A stretch of 64,000 nucleotides of DNA from Siphlonurus alternatus. Its lineage: Eukaryota; Arthropoda; Insecta; Ephemeroptera; Siphlonuridae. Of this stretch, positions 46,037-59,600 are shown piece after piece. The stretch lies in assembly GCA_949825025.1 (NCBI GenBank), contig OX463784.1:1451168-1515167 (forward strand), read 5' to 3'. The position numbers and the translations under genes are program-made. How positions within the stretch are numbered: the stretch's first letter is position 1; the number at the start of each line of letters is the position of its first letter. The notes beneath the pieces were generated by a model. The model was not told where the DNA came from. It ran no database searches and saw nothing but the letters and a program-made list of their open reading frames with translations.

Positions 46037-47614
46037 TCAACTTGATAAAGAAAGCAACCAATTTTTAACATATTTTTTAACTAAACTTCTTGACTCTAAA
46101 CATTTTAAATTTAAAGGCATATCATTCCATAACCTTGGTACCATATAATCCCACGTTTTTTCACAAAACCTATTTAACCTTTTTGGTGCAATTAAAGGAT
46201 CATTTGTAATTAGTCTCGTTTCATAATTATGTACACGTAATTCTCCATGGTTCAAATCAAAATATTTGACATTTATTAATGAATGTTTTGCTTGAAGATT
46301 AACTGGTAATACATTCCAATATTTATAAACATTATCCCCAGTTTCAAATTTATCACCAAATTTCATACATTTCAGCAACCTTTTTTGCATTTTAATTAAT
46401 TTTGTCATTGAACTGGATTCAGAAAATCCCCAACCCAATATCCCATAAATTAAAAAAGGATGTGCTAATGCAAAATATACTTTCCGCAATGTTTTTTCAT
46501 TAACAATGGATTTTAATTTGTACATTTGAGCCATCACAGATCTTAATTTATTAATAATTTTGTTGATTTGTGGATGCCATTCAAAATTTTCATCAATTAT
46601 TATCCCTAAATAAGTATGTACTTTAACTTGTTCAATTTCCTCACATGTGCAATTATCCATAAATTTGTGTATACAATCATTTGTATGAATTTTTATTTTA
46701 ATACACTCATTTTTTCTCAAGTATTTATTACATATATGCATTACTTTAGTTTTCTTTGTATTAATGATTAGACCATAGTCATGTGCCCAATAAGCTAATT
46801 GATTTGCATTTATTTGTAAATTCTTATGAGCTTCCAAAAAATCTTTGTTAGACACAAGTATAAGTAAGTCATCAGCAAACATAAATATTTTACAATTTTT
46901 TAATACAGAAAAAATACTATTAACATAAACATTAAATAATATTGCTGAAATTGTACCTCCTTGAGGTGTCCCCCACTTAATTTCCCATTCATCTCCTTTT
47001 ATATTATTTATTTCAACCACCATTTTTCTATTTTTTAAGTAATCTTTAATTAATTCAAGTGTGGGACCTCTTATTCCAACTTTTTTCAGCTCATCAAAAA
47101 GAATATCTTGATTTAGCGTATCAAATGCTTTCGAAAAATCTACAAATAAGGCCAGTACATGATTATTATCCATTAATTCATTATAAATAAATTCAGACAT
47201 ATCTCCAATTAATTCATTTGTAGATCTACCCTTTTGATAGGCATACTGATTTTTGTTAATTATTTTATATTCTTCAAGATAATCAATTAAATTTGTAGTT
47301 ATATATTTTTGAGGTAACTTATCAACTGTTGGAGACAACATAATAGGTCTATAATTATTACAATTTTTATGATCTCCTCCTTTATAAATTGGTCTACAAA
47401 TTGATTTTTTAAGATTTAATGGGAATCTCTTTTCTTCAATGCATAAATTAATAAACTTGGTTAAACTTAAATACAATTCATCACCCCCCATTTTTATATG
47501 CTTTATAGTTATTTTATCATGTCCAGGAGCTTTATTTACTTTACATTTTTCAATTAAATTTATTGTTTTTTCATTAGTTATTTTAGGTAAATAAATTGAC
47601 TGAGCTGCATTCAC
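46037..47614 (-). CDS. LINE reverse transcriptase (N-terminally truncated ORF2)
   Basis: The 525-codon frame is uninterrupted and stays open upstream of the first Met to the insertion edge at 47644, so the true start and the endonuclease are lost by 5' truncation. RT motifs: KAPGHDKIT (29-36), NYRPIMLSP (87-95), VDFSKAFD (158-165), GTPQGG (215-220) and FADD (246-249). A post-RT region with HTYLGIIIDENFEW, PFLIYGILGWG and MQKRLLKCMKF follows. It then has the C-terminal domain with HNYETR and PRLWNDMP motifs typical of jockey/CR1-group elements. The intact catalytic FADD and open frame point to a recent insertion of a different family from the LINE at 22.5 kb. It has no endonuclease and is unlikely to move by itself. 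Confidence 0.9.
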   Translation of the reverse strand: MNAAQSIYLPKITNEKTINLIEKCKVNKAPGHDKITIKHIKMGGDELYLSLTKFINLCIEEKRFPLNLKKSICRPIYKGGDHKNCNNYRPIMLSPTVDKLPQKYITTNLIDYLEEYKIINKNQYAYQKGRSTNELIGDMSEFIYNELMDNNHVLALFVDFSKAFDTLNQDILFDELKKVGIRGPTLELIKDYLKNRKMVVEINNIKGDEWEIKWGTPQGGTISAILFNVYVNSIFSVLKNCKIFMFADDLLILVSNKDFLEAHKNLQINANQLAYWAHDYGLIINTKKTKVMHICNKYLRKNECIKIKIHTNDCIHKFMDNCTCEEIEQVKVHTYLGIIIDENFEWHPQINKIINKLRSVMAQMYKLKSIVNEKTLRKVYFALAHPFLIYGILGWGFSESSSMTKLIKMQKRLLKCMKFGDKFETGDNVYKYWNVLPVNLQAKHSLINVKYFDLNHGELRVHNYETRLITNDPLIAPKRLNRFCEKTWDYMVPRLWNDMPLNLKCLESRSLVKKYVKNWLLSLSS

Positions 47615-48403
47615 ATTATTAACAATAGAAAATTTAATATCACATGAAAATTCACATTCGTCAAGTCCTTTACATTCTTCTGTTCAATTCATCCTGAGAA
47701 AAATTTTGGTTTAAGGTGGAACTATATGTGGTTACTAATGTATCTACAAAAAATATCAACTGAATGCTCACATGTTAAATATTTTTGAATTAGAGCTCTA
47801 TAGATAACAAAGGTATTTGTCAATTTCAATTTTGCATTTTTTCACGATAAATAATTTAAAAGGGTCATTTGACCCTCAAGGATTAAAGGGTCGCAAATTT
47901 AAGGGTCATGATTAGATCCGACATCAATTATACGAAACATAAAAATAGGATTTAAAATGGAACCTACCTGTGGTTACAAAAGTAGCTAGAAATAAATTTA
48001 ATTGCAACCTCCGTCAAATTTTAATTACACTTAAAAAATAAAATGCGGCTTGGATTTCAAGTCAATATTTTTGCACCTCGAAATTATGCAAACATTGTAA
48101 CGTCTATATGAAAATTCACATTCCTTAAGTCCTTTCCATTCTTCTGTTCAATTTATCCTCTGAGAAAAAATTTTGGTTTAAGGTGGAATTATATGTGGTT
48201 ACTAATGTATCCAGAAATAATGTCAACTGAATGCTCACATGTTATATATATTTTGCATAGATTAAAAAAAAATTGAATGGATGACAACATTGCACAGATG
48301 AATTAATTACGGTCAATTATAGTAGTCTAAGACACTAAGGATATCCATATTATACCTCATTAAATAATGAAGGTTGGGATTAGAACATACTAGTGGTTAC
48401 ATA

Positions 48404-48644
48404 CACTCTTAAAAAAATTTGGCTTAATTTTGACATCTTATAATCAGTATATTTTTAACGCCTTAAATCTTGATTTTTCAGGTGTTTCGTAGTCAATATT
48501 CAGTAGTCAGCATATACTGTCAGTATATAGCTTATACTGACTACTGAAAATGCGCAACGAAACACCTGAAAAAAGCATGATTTAAGGCGTTAAAAATGCA
48601 CTGATTATAAGATGTCAAAATTCAGCCAAATTTTTTTAAGAGTG
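48404..48644. mobile_element. 241-bp TA-flanked palindromic MITE, copy 4
   Basis: Second member of the second pair, with intact TA at the right edge as in copies 2 and 6. The LINE at 44983-47644 separates it from copy 3. Confidence 0.9.
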
Positions 48645-51600
48645 TAAGTACCTAGAAATAAATTTTATTGCAACCTCCGTCAAATTTTAATTACACTTAA
48701 AACAATTAAAAAATGCGGCTTGGATATCAAGTGAATATTTTTGCACCTCGATATTATGCAGACATTGTAACGTCTATATGAAAATTCACATTCGTCAAGT
48801 CCTTTACATTCTTCTGTTCAATTCATCCTGAGAAAAATTTTGGTTTAAGGTGGAACTATATGTGGTTACTAATGTATCTACAAAAAATATCAACTGAATG
48901 CTGACATGTTAAATATTTTTGAATTAGAGCTCTATAGATAACAAAGGTATTTGCGAATTTCAATTTTGCATTTTTTCACGATAAATAATTTAAAAGGGTC
49001 ATTTGACCCTGAAGGATTAAAGGGTCGCAAATTTAAGGGTCATGATTAGATCCGACATCAATTATACCAAACATAAAAATAGGATTTAAAATGGAACCTA
49101 CCAGTGGTTACAAAAGTAGCTAGAAATAAATTTTATTGCAACCTCCGTCAAATTTTAATTACACTTAAAACAATTAAAAAATGCGGCTTAAAATTCAAGT
49201 CAATATTTTTGCACCTCGAAATTATGCAAACATTGTAACGTCTATCTGAAAATTCACATTCCTCAAGTCCTTTACATTCTTCAATTCAATTCATCCTAAG
49301 AAAAATTTTGGTTTAAGGTGGAACTATATGTGGTTACTAATGTATCCAGAAATATTATCAACTGAATGCTCACATGTTAAATATATTTGAATTAGAGCTC
49401 TATAGATAACAAAGGTATTTGTCAATTTCAATTTTGCATTTTTTCACGATAAATAATTTAAAAGGATCATTTGACCCTCAAGGAATAAAGGGTCGCAAAT
49501 TTAAGGGTCATGATTAGATCCGACATAAATTATACCAAACATAAAAATAGGATTTAAAATGGTTAGGACTAAACTACTAGTGGTTACAAAAGTACCTAGA
49601 AATAAATTTTATTGCAACCTCCGTCAATTTTTAATTACACTTAAAACAATTAAAAAATGCGGCTTGGATTTCAAGTCAATACTTTTGCACCTCGAAATTA
49701 TGCAAACATTGTAACGTCTATCTGAAAATTCACATTCCTCAAGTCCTTTACATTCTTCTGTTCAATTCATCCTAAGAAAAATTTTGGTTTAAGGTGGAAC
49801 TATATGTGGTTACTAATGTATCTACAAAAAATATCAACTGAATGCTCACATGTTAAATATTTTTGAATTAGAGCTCTATAGATAACAAAGGTATTTGCCA
49901 ATTTCAATTTTGCATTTTTTCACGATAAATAATTTAAAAGGGTCATTTGACCCTCAAGGATTGAAGGGTCGCAAATTTAAGGGTCATTATTAGATCCGCC
50001 ATCAATTATACCAAACATAAAAATAGGATTTAAAATGGAACCTACTAGTGGTTACAAAAGTACCTAGAAATAAATCTTAATGCAACCTCCGTCAAATTTT
50101 ATTTACACTTAAAAAATAAAATGCGGCTTGGATTTCAATTCAATATTTTTGCACCTCGATATTATGCAAATATTGTAACGTCTATATGAAAATTCACATT
50201 TCATTCTCAAGTCCTTTACATTAATTCTTCTGTTCAATTTATCCTCTGAGAAAAAATTTTGGTTTAAGGTTGAACTATATGTGGTTACTAATGTATCCAG
50301 AAAAAATATAAACTGAATGCTCACATGTTATATATATTTTGCATAGATTAAAAAAAAATTGAATGGATGACATCATTGCACAGATGAATTAATTACGGTC
50401 AATTATAGTAGTCTAAGACACTAAGGATATCCATATTATACCTCATTAAATAATGAAGGTTGGGATTAGAACATACTAGTGGTTACATAAGTACCTAGAA
50501 ATAAATTTTATTGCAACCTCCGTCAAATTTTAATTACACTTAAAACAATTAAAAAATGCGGCTTGGATTTCAAGTGAATATTTTTGCACCTCGATATTAT
50601 GCAGACATTGTTACGTCTATATGAAAATTCACATTCGTCAAGTCCTTTACATTCTTCTGTTCAATTCATCCTGAGAAAAATTTTGGTTTAAGGTGGAACT
50701 ATATGTGGTTACTAATGTATCTACAAAAAATATCAACTGAATGCTCACATGTTAAATATTTTTGAATTAGAGCTCTATAGATAACAAAGGTATTTGCCAA
50801 TTTCAATTTTGCATTTTTTCACGATAAATAATTTAAAAGGGTCATTTGACCCTCAAGGATTGAAGGGTCGCAAATTTAAGGGTCATTATTAGATCCGCCA
50901 TCAATTATACCAAACATAAAAATAGGATTTAAAATGGAACCTACTAGTTGTTACAAAAGTACCTAGAAATAAATTTTATTGCAACCTCCGTCATTTTATT
51001 TACACTTAAAAAATAAAATGCGGCTTGGATTTCAATTCAATATTTTTGCACCTCGAAATTATGCAAACATTGTAACGTCTATATGAAAATTCACATTCCT
51101 TAAGTCCTTTCCATTCTTCTGTTCAATTTATCCTCTGAGAAAAAATTTTGGTTTAAGGTGGAATTATATGTGGTTACTAATGTATCCAGAAATAATGTCA
51201 ACTGAATGCTCACATGTTATATATATTTTGCATAGATTAAAAAAAAATTGAATGGATGACATCATTGCACAGATGAATTAATTACGGTCAATTATAGTAG
51301 TCTAAGACACTAAGGATATCCATATTATACCTCATTAAATAATGAAGGTTGGGATTAGAACATACTAGTGGTTACATAAGTACCTAGAAATAAATTTTAT
51401 TGCAACCTCCGTCAAATTTTAATTACACTTAAAACAATTAAAAAATGCGGCTTGGATTTCAAGTGAATATTTTTGCACCTCGATATTATGCAGACATTGT
51501 AACGTCTATATGAAAATTCACATTCGTCAAGTCCTTTACATTCTTCTGTTCAATTCATCCTGAGAAAAATTTTGGTTTAAGGTGGAACTATATGTGGTTA

Positions 51601-52269
51601 CTAATGTATCTACAAAAAATATCAACTGAATGCTCACATGTTAAATATTTTTGAATTAGAGGTCTATAGATAACAAAGGTATTTGCCAATTTCAATTTTG
51701 CATTTTTTCACGATAAATAATTTAAAAGGGTCATTTGACCCTCAAGGATTAAAGGGTCGCAAATTTAAGGGTCATCATTAGATCCGCCATCAATTATACC
51801 AAACATAAAAATAGGATTTAAAATGGAACCTTCTAGTGGTTACAAAAGTACCTAGAAATAAATTTTATTGCAACCTCCGTCAAATTTTATTTACACTTAA
51901 AAAATAAAATGCGGCTTGGATTTCAATTCAATATTTTTGCACCTCGAAATTATGCAAAAATTGTAACGTCTATATGAAAATTCACATTCCTTAAGTCCTT
52001 TCCATTCTTCTGTTCAATATATCCTCTGAGAAAAAATTTTGGTTTAAGGTGGAATTATATGTGGTTACTAATGTATCCAGAAATAATGTCAACTGAATGC
52101 TCACATGTTATATATATTTTGCATAGATTAAAAAAAAATTGAATGGATGACTTCATTGCACAGATGAATTAATTACGGTCAATTATAGTAGTCTAAGACA
52201 CTAAGGATATCCATATTATACCTCATTAAATAATGAAGGTTGGGATTAGAACATACTAGTGGTTACATA

Positions 52270-52510
52270 CACTCTTAAAAAAATTTGGCTTAATTTTGAC
52301 ATCTTATAATCAGTATATTTTTAACGCCTTAAATCTTGATTTTTCAGGTGTTTCGTAGTCAATATTCAGTAGTCAGCATATACTGTCAGTATATAGCTTA
52401 TACTGACTACTGAAAATGCGCAACGAAACACCTGAAAAAAGCATGATTTAAGGCGTTAAAAATGCACTGATTATAAGATGTCAAAATTCAGCCAAATTTT
52501 TTTAAGAGTG
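52270..52510. mobile_element. 241-bp TA-flanked palindromic MITE, copy 5
   Basis: First member of the third pair, with the TT-for-TA variant shared by copies 1 and 3. Confidence 0.9.
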
Positions 52511-53403
52511 TTAGTACCTAGAAATAAATTTTATTGCAACCTCCGTCAAATTTTAATTACACTTAAAACAATTAAAAAATGCGGCATGGATATCAAGTGA
52601 ATATTTTTGCACCTCGATATTATGCAGACATTGTAACGTCTATATGAAAATTCACATTCGTCAAGTCCTTTACATTCTTCTGTTCAATTCATCCTGAGAA
52701 AAATTTTGGTTTAAGGTGGAACTATATGTGGTTACTAATGTATCTACAAAAAATATCAACTGAATGCTCACATGTTAAATATTTTTGAATTAGAGCTCTA
52801 TAGATAACAAAGGTATTTGTCAATTTCAATTTTGCATTTTTTCACGATAAATAATTTAAAAGGGTCATTTGACCCTCAAGGATTAAAGGGTCGCAAATTT
52901 AAGGGTCATGATTAGATCCGACATCCATTATACGAAACATAAAAATAGGATTTAAAATGGAACCTACCTGTGGTTACAAAAGTAGCTAGAAATAAATTTT
53001 ATTGCAACCTCCGTCAAATTTTAATTACACTTAAAAAATAAAATGCGGCTTGGATTTCAAGTCAATATTTTTGCACCTCGAAATTATGCAAACATTGTAA
53101 CGTCTATATGAAAATTCACATTCCTTAAGTCCTTTCCATTCTTCTGTTCAATTTATCCTCTGGGAAAAAATTTTGGTTTAAGGTGGAATTATATGTGGTT
53201 ACTAATGTATCCAGAAATAATGTCAACTGAATGCTCACATGTTATATATATTTTGCATAGATTAAAAAAAAATTGAATGGATGACAACATTGCACAGATG
53301 AATTAATTACGGTCAATTATAGTAGTCTAAGACACTAAGGATATCCATATTATACCTCATTAAATAATGAAGGTTGGGATTAGAACATACTAGTGGTTAC
53401 ATA

Positions 53404-53644
53404 CACTCTTAAAAAAATTTGGCTTAATTTTGACATCTTATAATCAGTATATTTTTAACGCCTTAAATCTTGATTTTTCAGGTGTTTCGTAGTCAATATT
53501 CAGTAGTCAGCATATACTGTCAGTATATAGCTTATACTGACTACTGAAAATGCGCAACGAAACACCTGAAAAAAGCATGATTTAAGGCGTTAAAAATGCA
53601 CTGATTATAAGATGTCAAAATTCAGCCAAATTTTTTTAAGAGTG
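53404..53644. mobile_element. 241-bp TA-flanked palindromic MITE, copy 6
   Basis: Second member of the third pair, 1134 bp from copy 5, with intact TA on the right. Confidence 0.9.
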
Positions 53645-56600
53645 TAAGTACCTAGAAATAAATTTTATTGCAACCTCCGTCAAATTTTAATTACACTTAA
53701 AACAATTAAAAAATGCGGCTTGGATATCAAGTGAATATTTTTGCACCTCGATATTATGCAGACATTGTAACGTCTATATGAAAATTCACATTCGTCAAGT
53801 CCTTTACATTCTTCTGTTCAATTCATCCTGAGAAAAATTTTGGTTTAAGGTGGAACTATATGTGGTTACTAATGTATCTACAAAAAATATCAACTGAATG
53901 CTCACATGTTAAATATTTTTGAATTAGAGCTCTATAGATAACAAAGGTATTTGCCAATTTCAATTTTGCATTTTTTCACGATAAATAATTTAAAAGGGTC
54001 ATTTGACCCTCAAGGATTAAAGGGTCGCAAATTTAAGGGTCATGATTAGATCCGACATCAATTATACCAAACATAAAAATAGGATTTAAAATGGAACCTA
54101 CCAGTGGTTACAAAAGTAGCTAGAAATAAATTTTATTGCAACCTCCGTCAAATTTTAATTACACTTAAAACAATTAAAAAATGCGGCTTAAAATTCAAGT
54201 CAATATTTTTGCACCTCGAAATTATGCAAACATTGTAACGTCTATCTGAAAATTCACATTCCTCAAGTCCTTTACATTCTTCAATTCAATTCATCCTAAG
54301 AAAAATTTTGGTTTAAGGTGGAACTATATGTGGTTACTAATGTATCCAGAAATATTATCAACTGAATGCTCACATGTTAAATATATTTGAATTAGAGCTC
54401 TATAGATAACAAAGGTATTTGTCAATTTCAATTTTGCATTTTTTCACGATAAATAATTTAAAAGGATCATTTGACCCTCAAGGAATAAAGGGTCGCAAAT
54501 TTAAGGGTCATGATTAGATCCGACATAAATTATACCAAACATAAAAATAGGATTTAAAATGGTTAGGACTAAACTACTAGTGGTTACAAAAGTACCTAGA
54601 AATAAATTTTATTGCAATCTCCGTCAATTTTTAATTACACTTAAAACAATTAAAAAATGCGGCTTGGATTTCAAGTCAATACTTTTGCACCTCGAAATTA
54701 TGCAAACATTGTAACGTCTATCTGAAAATTCACATTCCTCAAGTCCTTTACATTCTTCTGTTCAATTCATCCTAAGAAAAATTTTGGTTTAAGGTGGAAC
54801 TATATGTGGTTACTAATGTATCTACAAAAAATATCAACTGAATGCTCACATGTTAAATATTTTTGAATTAGAGCTCTATAGATAACAAAGGTATTTGCCA
54901 ATTTCAATTTTGCATTTTTTCACGATAAATAATTTAAAAGGGTCATTTGACCCTCAAGGATTGAAGGGTCGCAAATTTAAGGGTCATTATTAGATCCGCC
55001 ATCAATTATACCAAACATAAAAATAGGATTTAAAATGGAACCTACTAGTGGTTACAAAAGTACCTAGAAATAAATCTTAATGCAACCTCCGTCAAATTTT
55101 ATTTACACTTAAAAAATAAAATGCGGCTTGGATTTCAATTCAATATTTTTGCACCTCGATATTATGCAAATATTGTAACGTCTATATGAAAATTCACATT
55201 TCATTCTCAAGTCCTTTACATTAATTCTTCTGTTCAATTTATCCTCTGAGAAAAAATTTTGGTTTAAGGTTGAACTATATGTGGTTACTAATGTATCCAG
55301 AAAAAATATAAACTGAATGCTCACATGTTATATATATTTTGCATAGATTAAAAAAAAATTGAATGGATGACATCATTGCACAGATGAATTAATTACGGTC
55401 AATTATAGTAGTCTAAGACACTAAGGATATCCATATTATACCTCATTAAATAATGAAGGTTGGGATTAGAACATACTAGTGGTTACATAAGTACCTAGAA
55501 ATAAATTTTATTGCAACCTCCGTCAAATTTTAATTACACTTAAAACAATTAAAAAATGCGGCTTGGATTTCAAGTGAATATTTTTGCACCTCGATATTAT
55601 GCAGACATTGTAACGTCTATATGAAAATTCACATTCGTCAAGTCCTTTACATTCTTCTGTTCAATTCATCCTGAGAAAAATTTTGGTTTAAGGTGGAACT
55701 ATATGTGGTTACTAATGTATCTACAAAAAATATCAACTGAATGCTCACATGTTAAATATTTTTGAATTAGAGCTCTATAGATAACAAAGGTATTTGCCAA
55801 TTTCAATTTTGCATTTTTTCACGATAAATAATTTAAAAGGGTCATTTGACCCTCAAGGATTGAAGGGTCGCAAATTTAAGGGTCATTATTAGATCCGCCA
55901 TCAATTATACCAAACATAAAAATAGGATTTAAAATGGAACCTACTAGTGGTTACAAAAGTACCTAGAAATAAATTTTATTGCAACCTCCGTCAAATTTTA
56001 TTTACACTTAAAAAATAAAATGCGGCTTGGATTTCAATTCAATATTTTTGCACCTCGAAATTATGCAAACATTGTAACGTCTATATGAAAATTCACATTC
56101 CTTAAGTCCTTTCCATTCTTTTGTTCAATTTTCCTCTGAGAAAAAATTTTGGTTTAAGGTGGAATTATATGTGGTTACTAATGTATCCAGAAATAATGTC
56201 AACTGAATGCTCACATGTTATATATATTTTGCATAGATTAAAAAAAAATTGAATGGATGACATCATTGCACAGATGAATTAATTACGGTCAATTATAGTA
56301 GTCTAAGACACTAAGGATATCCATATTATACCTCATTAAATAATGAAGGTTGGGATTAGAACATACTAGTGGTTACATAAGTACCTAGAAATAAATTTTA
56401 TTGCAACCTCCGTCAAATTTTAATTACACTTAAAACAATTAAAAAATGCGGCTTGGATTTCAAGTGAATATTTTTGCACCTCGATATTATGCAGACATTG
56501 TAACGTCTATATGAAAATTCACATTCGTCAAGTCCTTTACATTCTTCTGTTCAATTCATCCTGAGAAAAATTTTGGTTTAAGGTGGAACTATATGTGGTT

Positions 56601-59600
56601 ACTAATGTATCTACAAAAAATATCAACTGAATGCTCACATGTTAAATATTTTTGAATTAGAGCTCTATAGATAACAAAGGTATTTGCCAATTTCAATTTT
56701 GCATTTTTTCACGATAAATAATTTAAAAGGGTCATTTGACCCTCAAGGATTAAAGGGTCGCAAATTTAAGGGTCATTATTAGATCCGCCATCAATTATAC
56801 CAAACATAAAAATAGGATTTAAAATGGAACCTACTAGTGGTTACAAAAGTACCTAGAAATAAATTTTATTGCAACCTCCGTCAAATTTTATTTACACTTA
56901 AAAAATAAAATGCGGCTTGGATTTCAAGTCAATATTTTTGCACCTCGAAATTATGCAAAAATTGTAACGTCTATATGAAAATTCACATTCCTTAAGTCCT
57001 TTCCATTCTTGTGTTCAATATATCCTCTGAGAAAAAATTTTGGTTTAAGGTGGAATTATATGTGGTTACTAATGTATCCAGAAATAATGTCAACTGAATG
57101 CTCACATGTTATATATATTTTGCATAGATTAAAAAAAAATTGAATGGATGACATCATTGCACAGATGAATTAATTACGGTCAATTATAGTAGTCTAAGAC
57201 ACTAAGGATATCCATATTATACCTCATTAAATAATGAAGGTTGGGATTAGAACATACTAGTGGTTACATAAGTACCTAGAAATAAATTTTATTGCAACCT
57301 CCGTCAAATTTTAATTACACTTAAAACAATTAAAAAATGCGGCTTGGATTTCAAGTGAATATTTTTGCACCTCGATATTATGCAGACATTGTAACGTCTA
57401 TATGAAAATTCACATTCGTCAAGTCCTTTACATTCTTCTGTTCAATTCATCCTGAGAAAAATTTTGGTTTAAGGTGGAACTATATGTGGTTACTAATGTA
57501 TCTACAAAAAATATCAACTGAATGCTCACATGTTAAATATTTTTGAATTAGAGCTCTATAGATAACAAAGGTATTTGCCAATTTCAATTTTGCATTTTTT
57601 CACGATAAATAATTTAAAAGGGTCATTTGACCCTCAAGGATTAAAGGGTCGCGAATTTAAGGGTCATGATTAGATCCGACATCAATTATACCAAACATAA
57701 AAATAGGATTTAAAATGGAACCTACCAGTGGTTACAAAAGTAGCTAGAAATAAATTTTATTGCAACCTCCGTCAAATTTTAATTACACTTAAAACAAATA
57801 AAAAATGCGGCTTAAATTTCAAGTCAATATTTTTGCACCTCGAAATTATGCAAACATTGTAACGTCTATCTGAAAATTCACATTCCTCAAGTCCTTTACA
57901 TTCTTCTGTTCACTTCATCCTAAGAAAAATTTTGGTTTAAGGTGGAACTATATGTGGTTACTAATGTATCTACAAAAAATATCAACTGAATGCTCACATG
58001 TTAAATATTTTTGAATTAGAGCTCTATAGATAACAAAGGTATTTGCCAATTTACATTTTGCATTTTTTCACGATAAATAATTTAAAAGGGTCATTTGACC
58101 CTCAAGGATTAAAGGGTCGCAAATTTAAGGGTCATGATTAGATCCGACATCAATTATACCAAACATAAAAATAGGATTTAAAATGGAACCTACCTGTGGT
58201 TACAAAAGTAGCTAGAAATAAATTTTATTGCAACCTCCGTCAAATTTTAATTACACTTAAAAAATAAAATGCGGCTTGGATTTCAAGTCAATATTTTTGC
58301 ACCTCGAAATTATGCAAACATTGTAACGTCAATATGAAAATTCACATTCCTTAAGTCCTTTCCATTCTTCTGTTCAATTTATCCTCTGAGAAAAAATTTT
58401 GGTTTAAGGTGGAATTATGTGTGGTTACTAATGTATCTAGAAATAATATCAACTGAATGCTCACATGTTATATATATTTTGCATAGATTAAAAAAAAATT
58501 GAATGGATGACATCATTGCACAGATGAATTAATTACGGTCAATTAAAGTAGTCTAAGACACCAAGGATATCCATATTATACCTCATTAAATAATGAAGGT
58601 TGGGATTAGAACATACTAGTGGTTACATAAGTACCTAGAAATAAATTTTATTGCAACCTCCGTCAAATTTTAATTACACTTAAAACAATTAAAAAATGCG
58701 GCTTGGATTTCAAGTGAATATTTTTGCACCTCGATATTATGCAGACATTGTAACGTCTATATGAAAATTCACATTCGTCAAGTCCTTTACATTCTTCTGT
58801 TCAATTCATCCTGAGAAAAATTTTGGTTTAAGGTGGAACTATATGTGGTTACTAATGTATCTACAAAAAATATCAACTGAATGCTCACATGTTAAATGTT
58901 TTTGAATTAGAGCTCTATAGATAACAAAGGTATTTGCCAATTTCAATTTTGCATTTTTTCACGATAAATAATTTAAAAGGGTCATTTGACCCTCAAGGAT
59001 TGAAGGGTCGCAAATTTAAGGGTCATTATTAGATCCGCCATCAATTATACCAAACATAAAAATAGGATTTAAAATGGAACCTACTAGTGGTTACAAAAGT
59101 ACCTAGAAATAAATTTTATTGCAACCTCCGTCAAATTTTATTTACACTTAAAAAATAAAATGCGGCTTGGATTTCAATTCAATATTTTTGCACCTCGAAA
59201 TTATGCAAAAATTGTAACGTCTATATGAAAATTCACATTCCTTAAGTCCTTTCCATTCTTCTGTTCAATTTATCCTCTGAGAAAAAATTTTGGTTTAAGG
59301 TGGAATTATATGTGGTTACTAATGTATCCAGAAATAATGTCTACTGAATGCTCACATGTTATATATATTTTGCATAGATTAAAAAAAAATTGAATGGATG
59401 ACATCATTGCACAGATGAATTAATTACGGTCAATTATAGTAGTCTAAGACACTAAGGATATCCATATTATACCTCATTAAATAATGAAGGTTGGGATTAG
59501 AACATACTAGTGGTTACATAAGTACCTAGAAATAAATTTTATTGCAACCTCCGTCAAATTTTAATTACACTTAAAACAATTAAAAAATGCGGCTTGGATT

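Larger units (their letters stand above)
44983..47644 (-). mobile_element. 5'-truncated LINE inserted in one satellite monomer
   Basis: A 20-T run at 44983-45002 is the poly(A) tail of a minus-strand insertion of 2662 bp. It has about 1.03 kb of AT-rich 3' UTR (with a TA microsatellite), then the RT ORF. The 5' end is lost upstream of RT. The satellite reads GTCTATA before and TGAAAATTCACATTCG after, exactly as in uninterrupted monomers. The insertion is therefore clean, without a recognisable target duplication. Confidence 0.92.
39562..57300. repeat. Higher-order repeat of ~5.0 kb within the satellite
   Basis: Matching landmarks recur about 5.0 kb apart. The monomer at 50121 recurs at 55122 with the same rare features. 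MITE pairs start at 39562/40696, 44608/48404 and 52270/53404. Within each pair the spacing is 1134 bp in all three cases once the 2662-bp LINE in the second is removed. Pair-to-pair spacing is 5046 and (LINE-corrected) 5000 bp. The unit comprises about 11 monomers. The third block lacks a following pair, so its right limit is approximate. Confidence 0.85.

Noticed and set aside
42401..55324. An identical 71-codon frame on the minus strand at 42401, 50109 and 55109
   Set aside because: It lies inside one satellite monomer type and recurs with the ~5-kb higher-order period. The identity reflects recent amplification, not coding constraint. No known motif is present.
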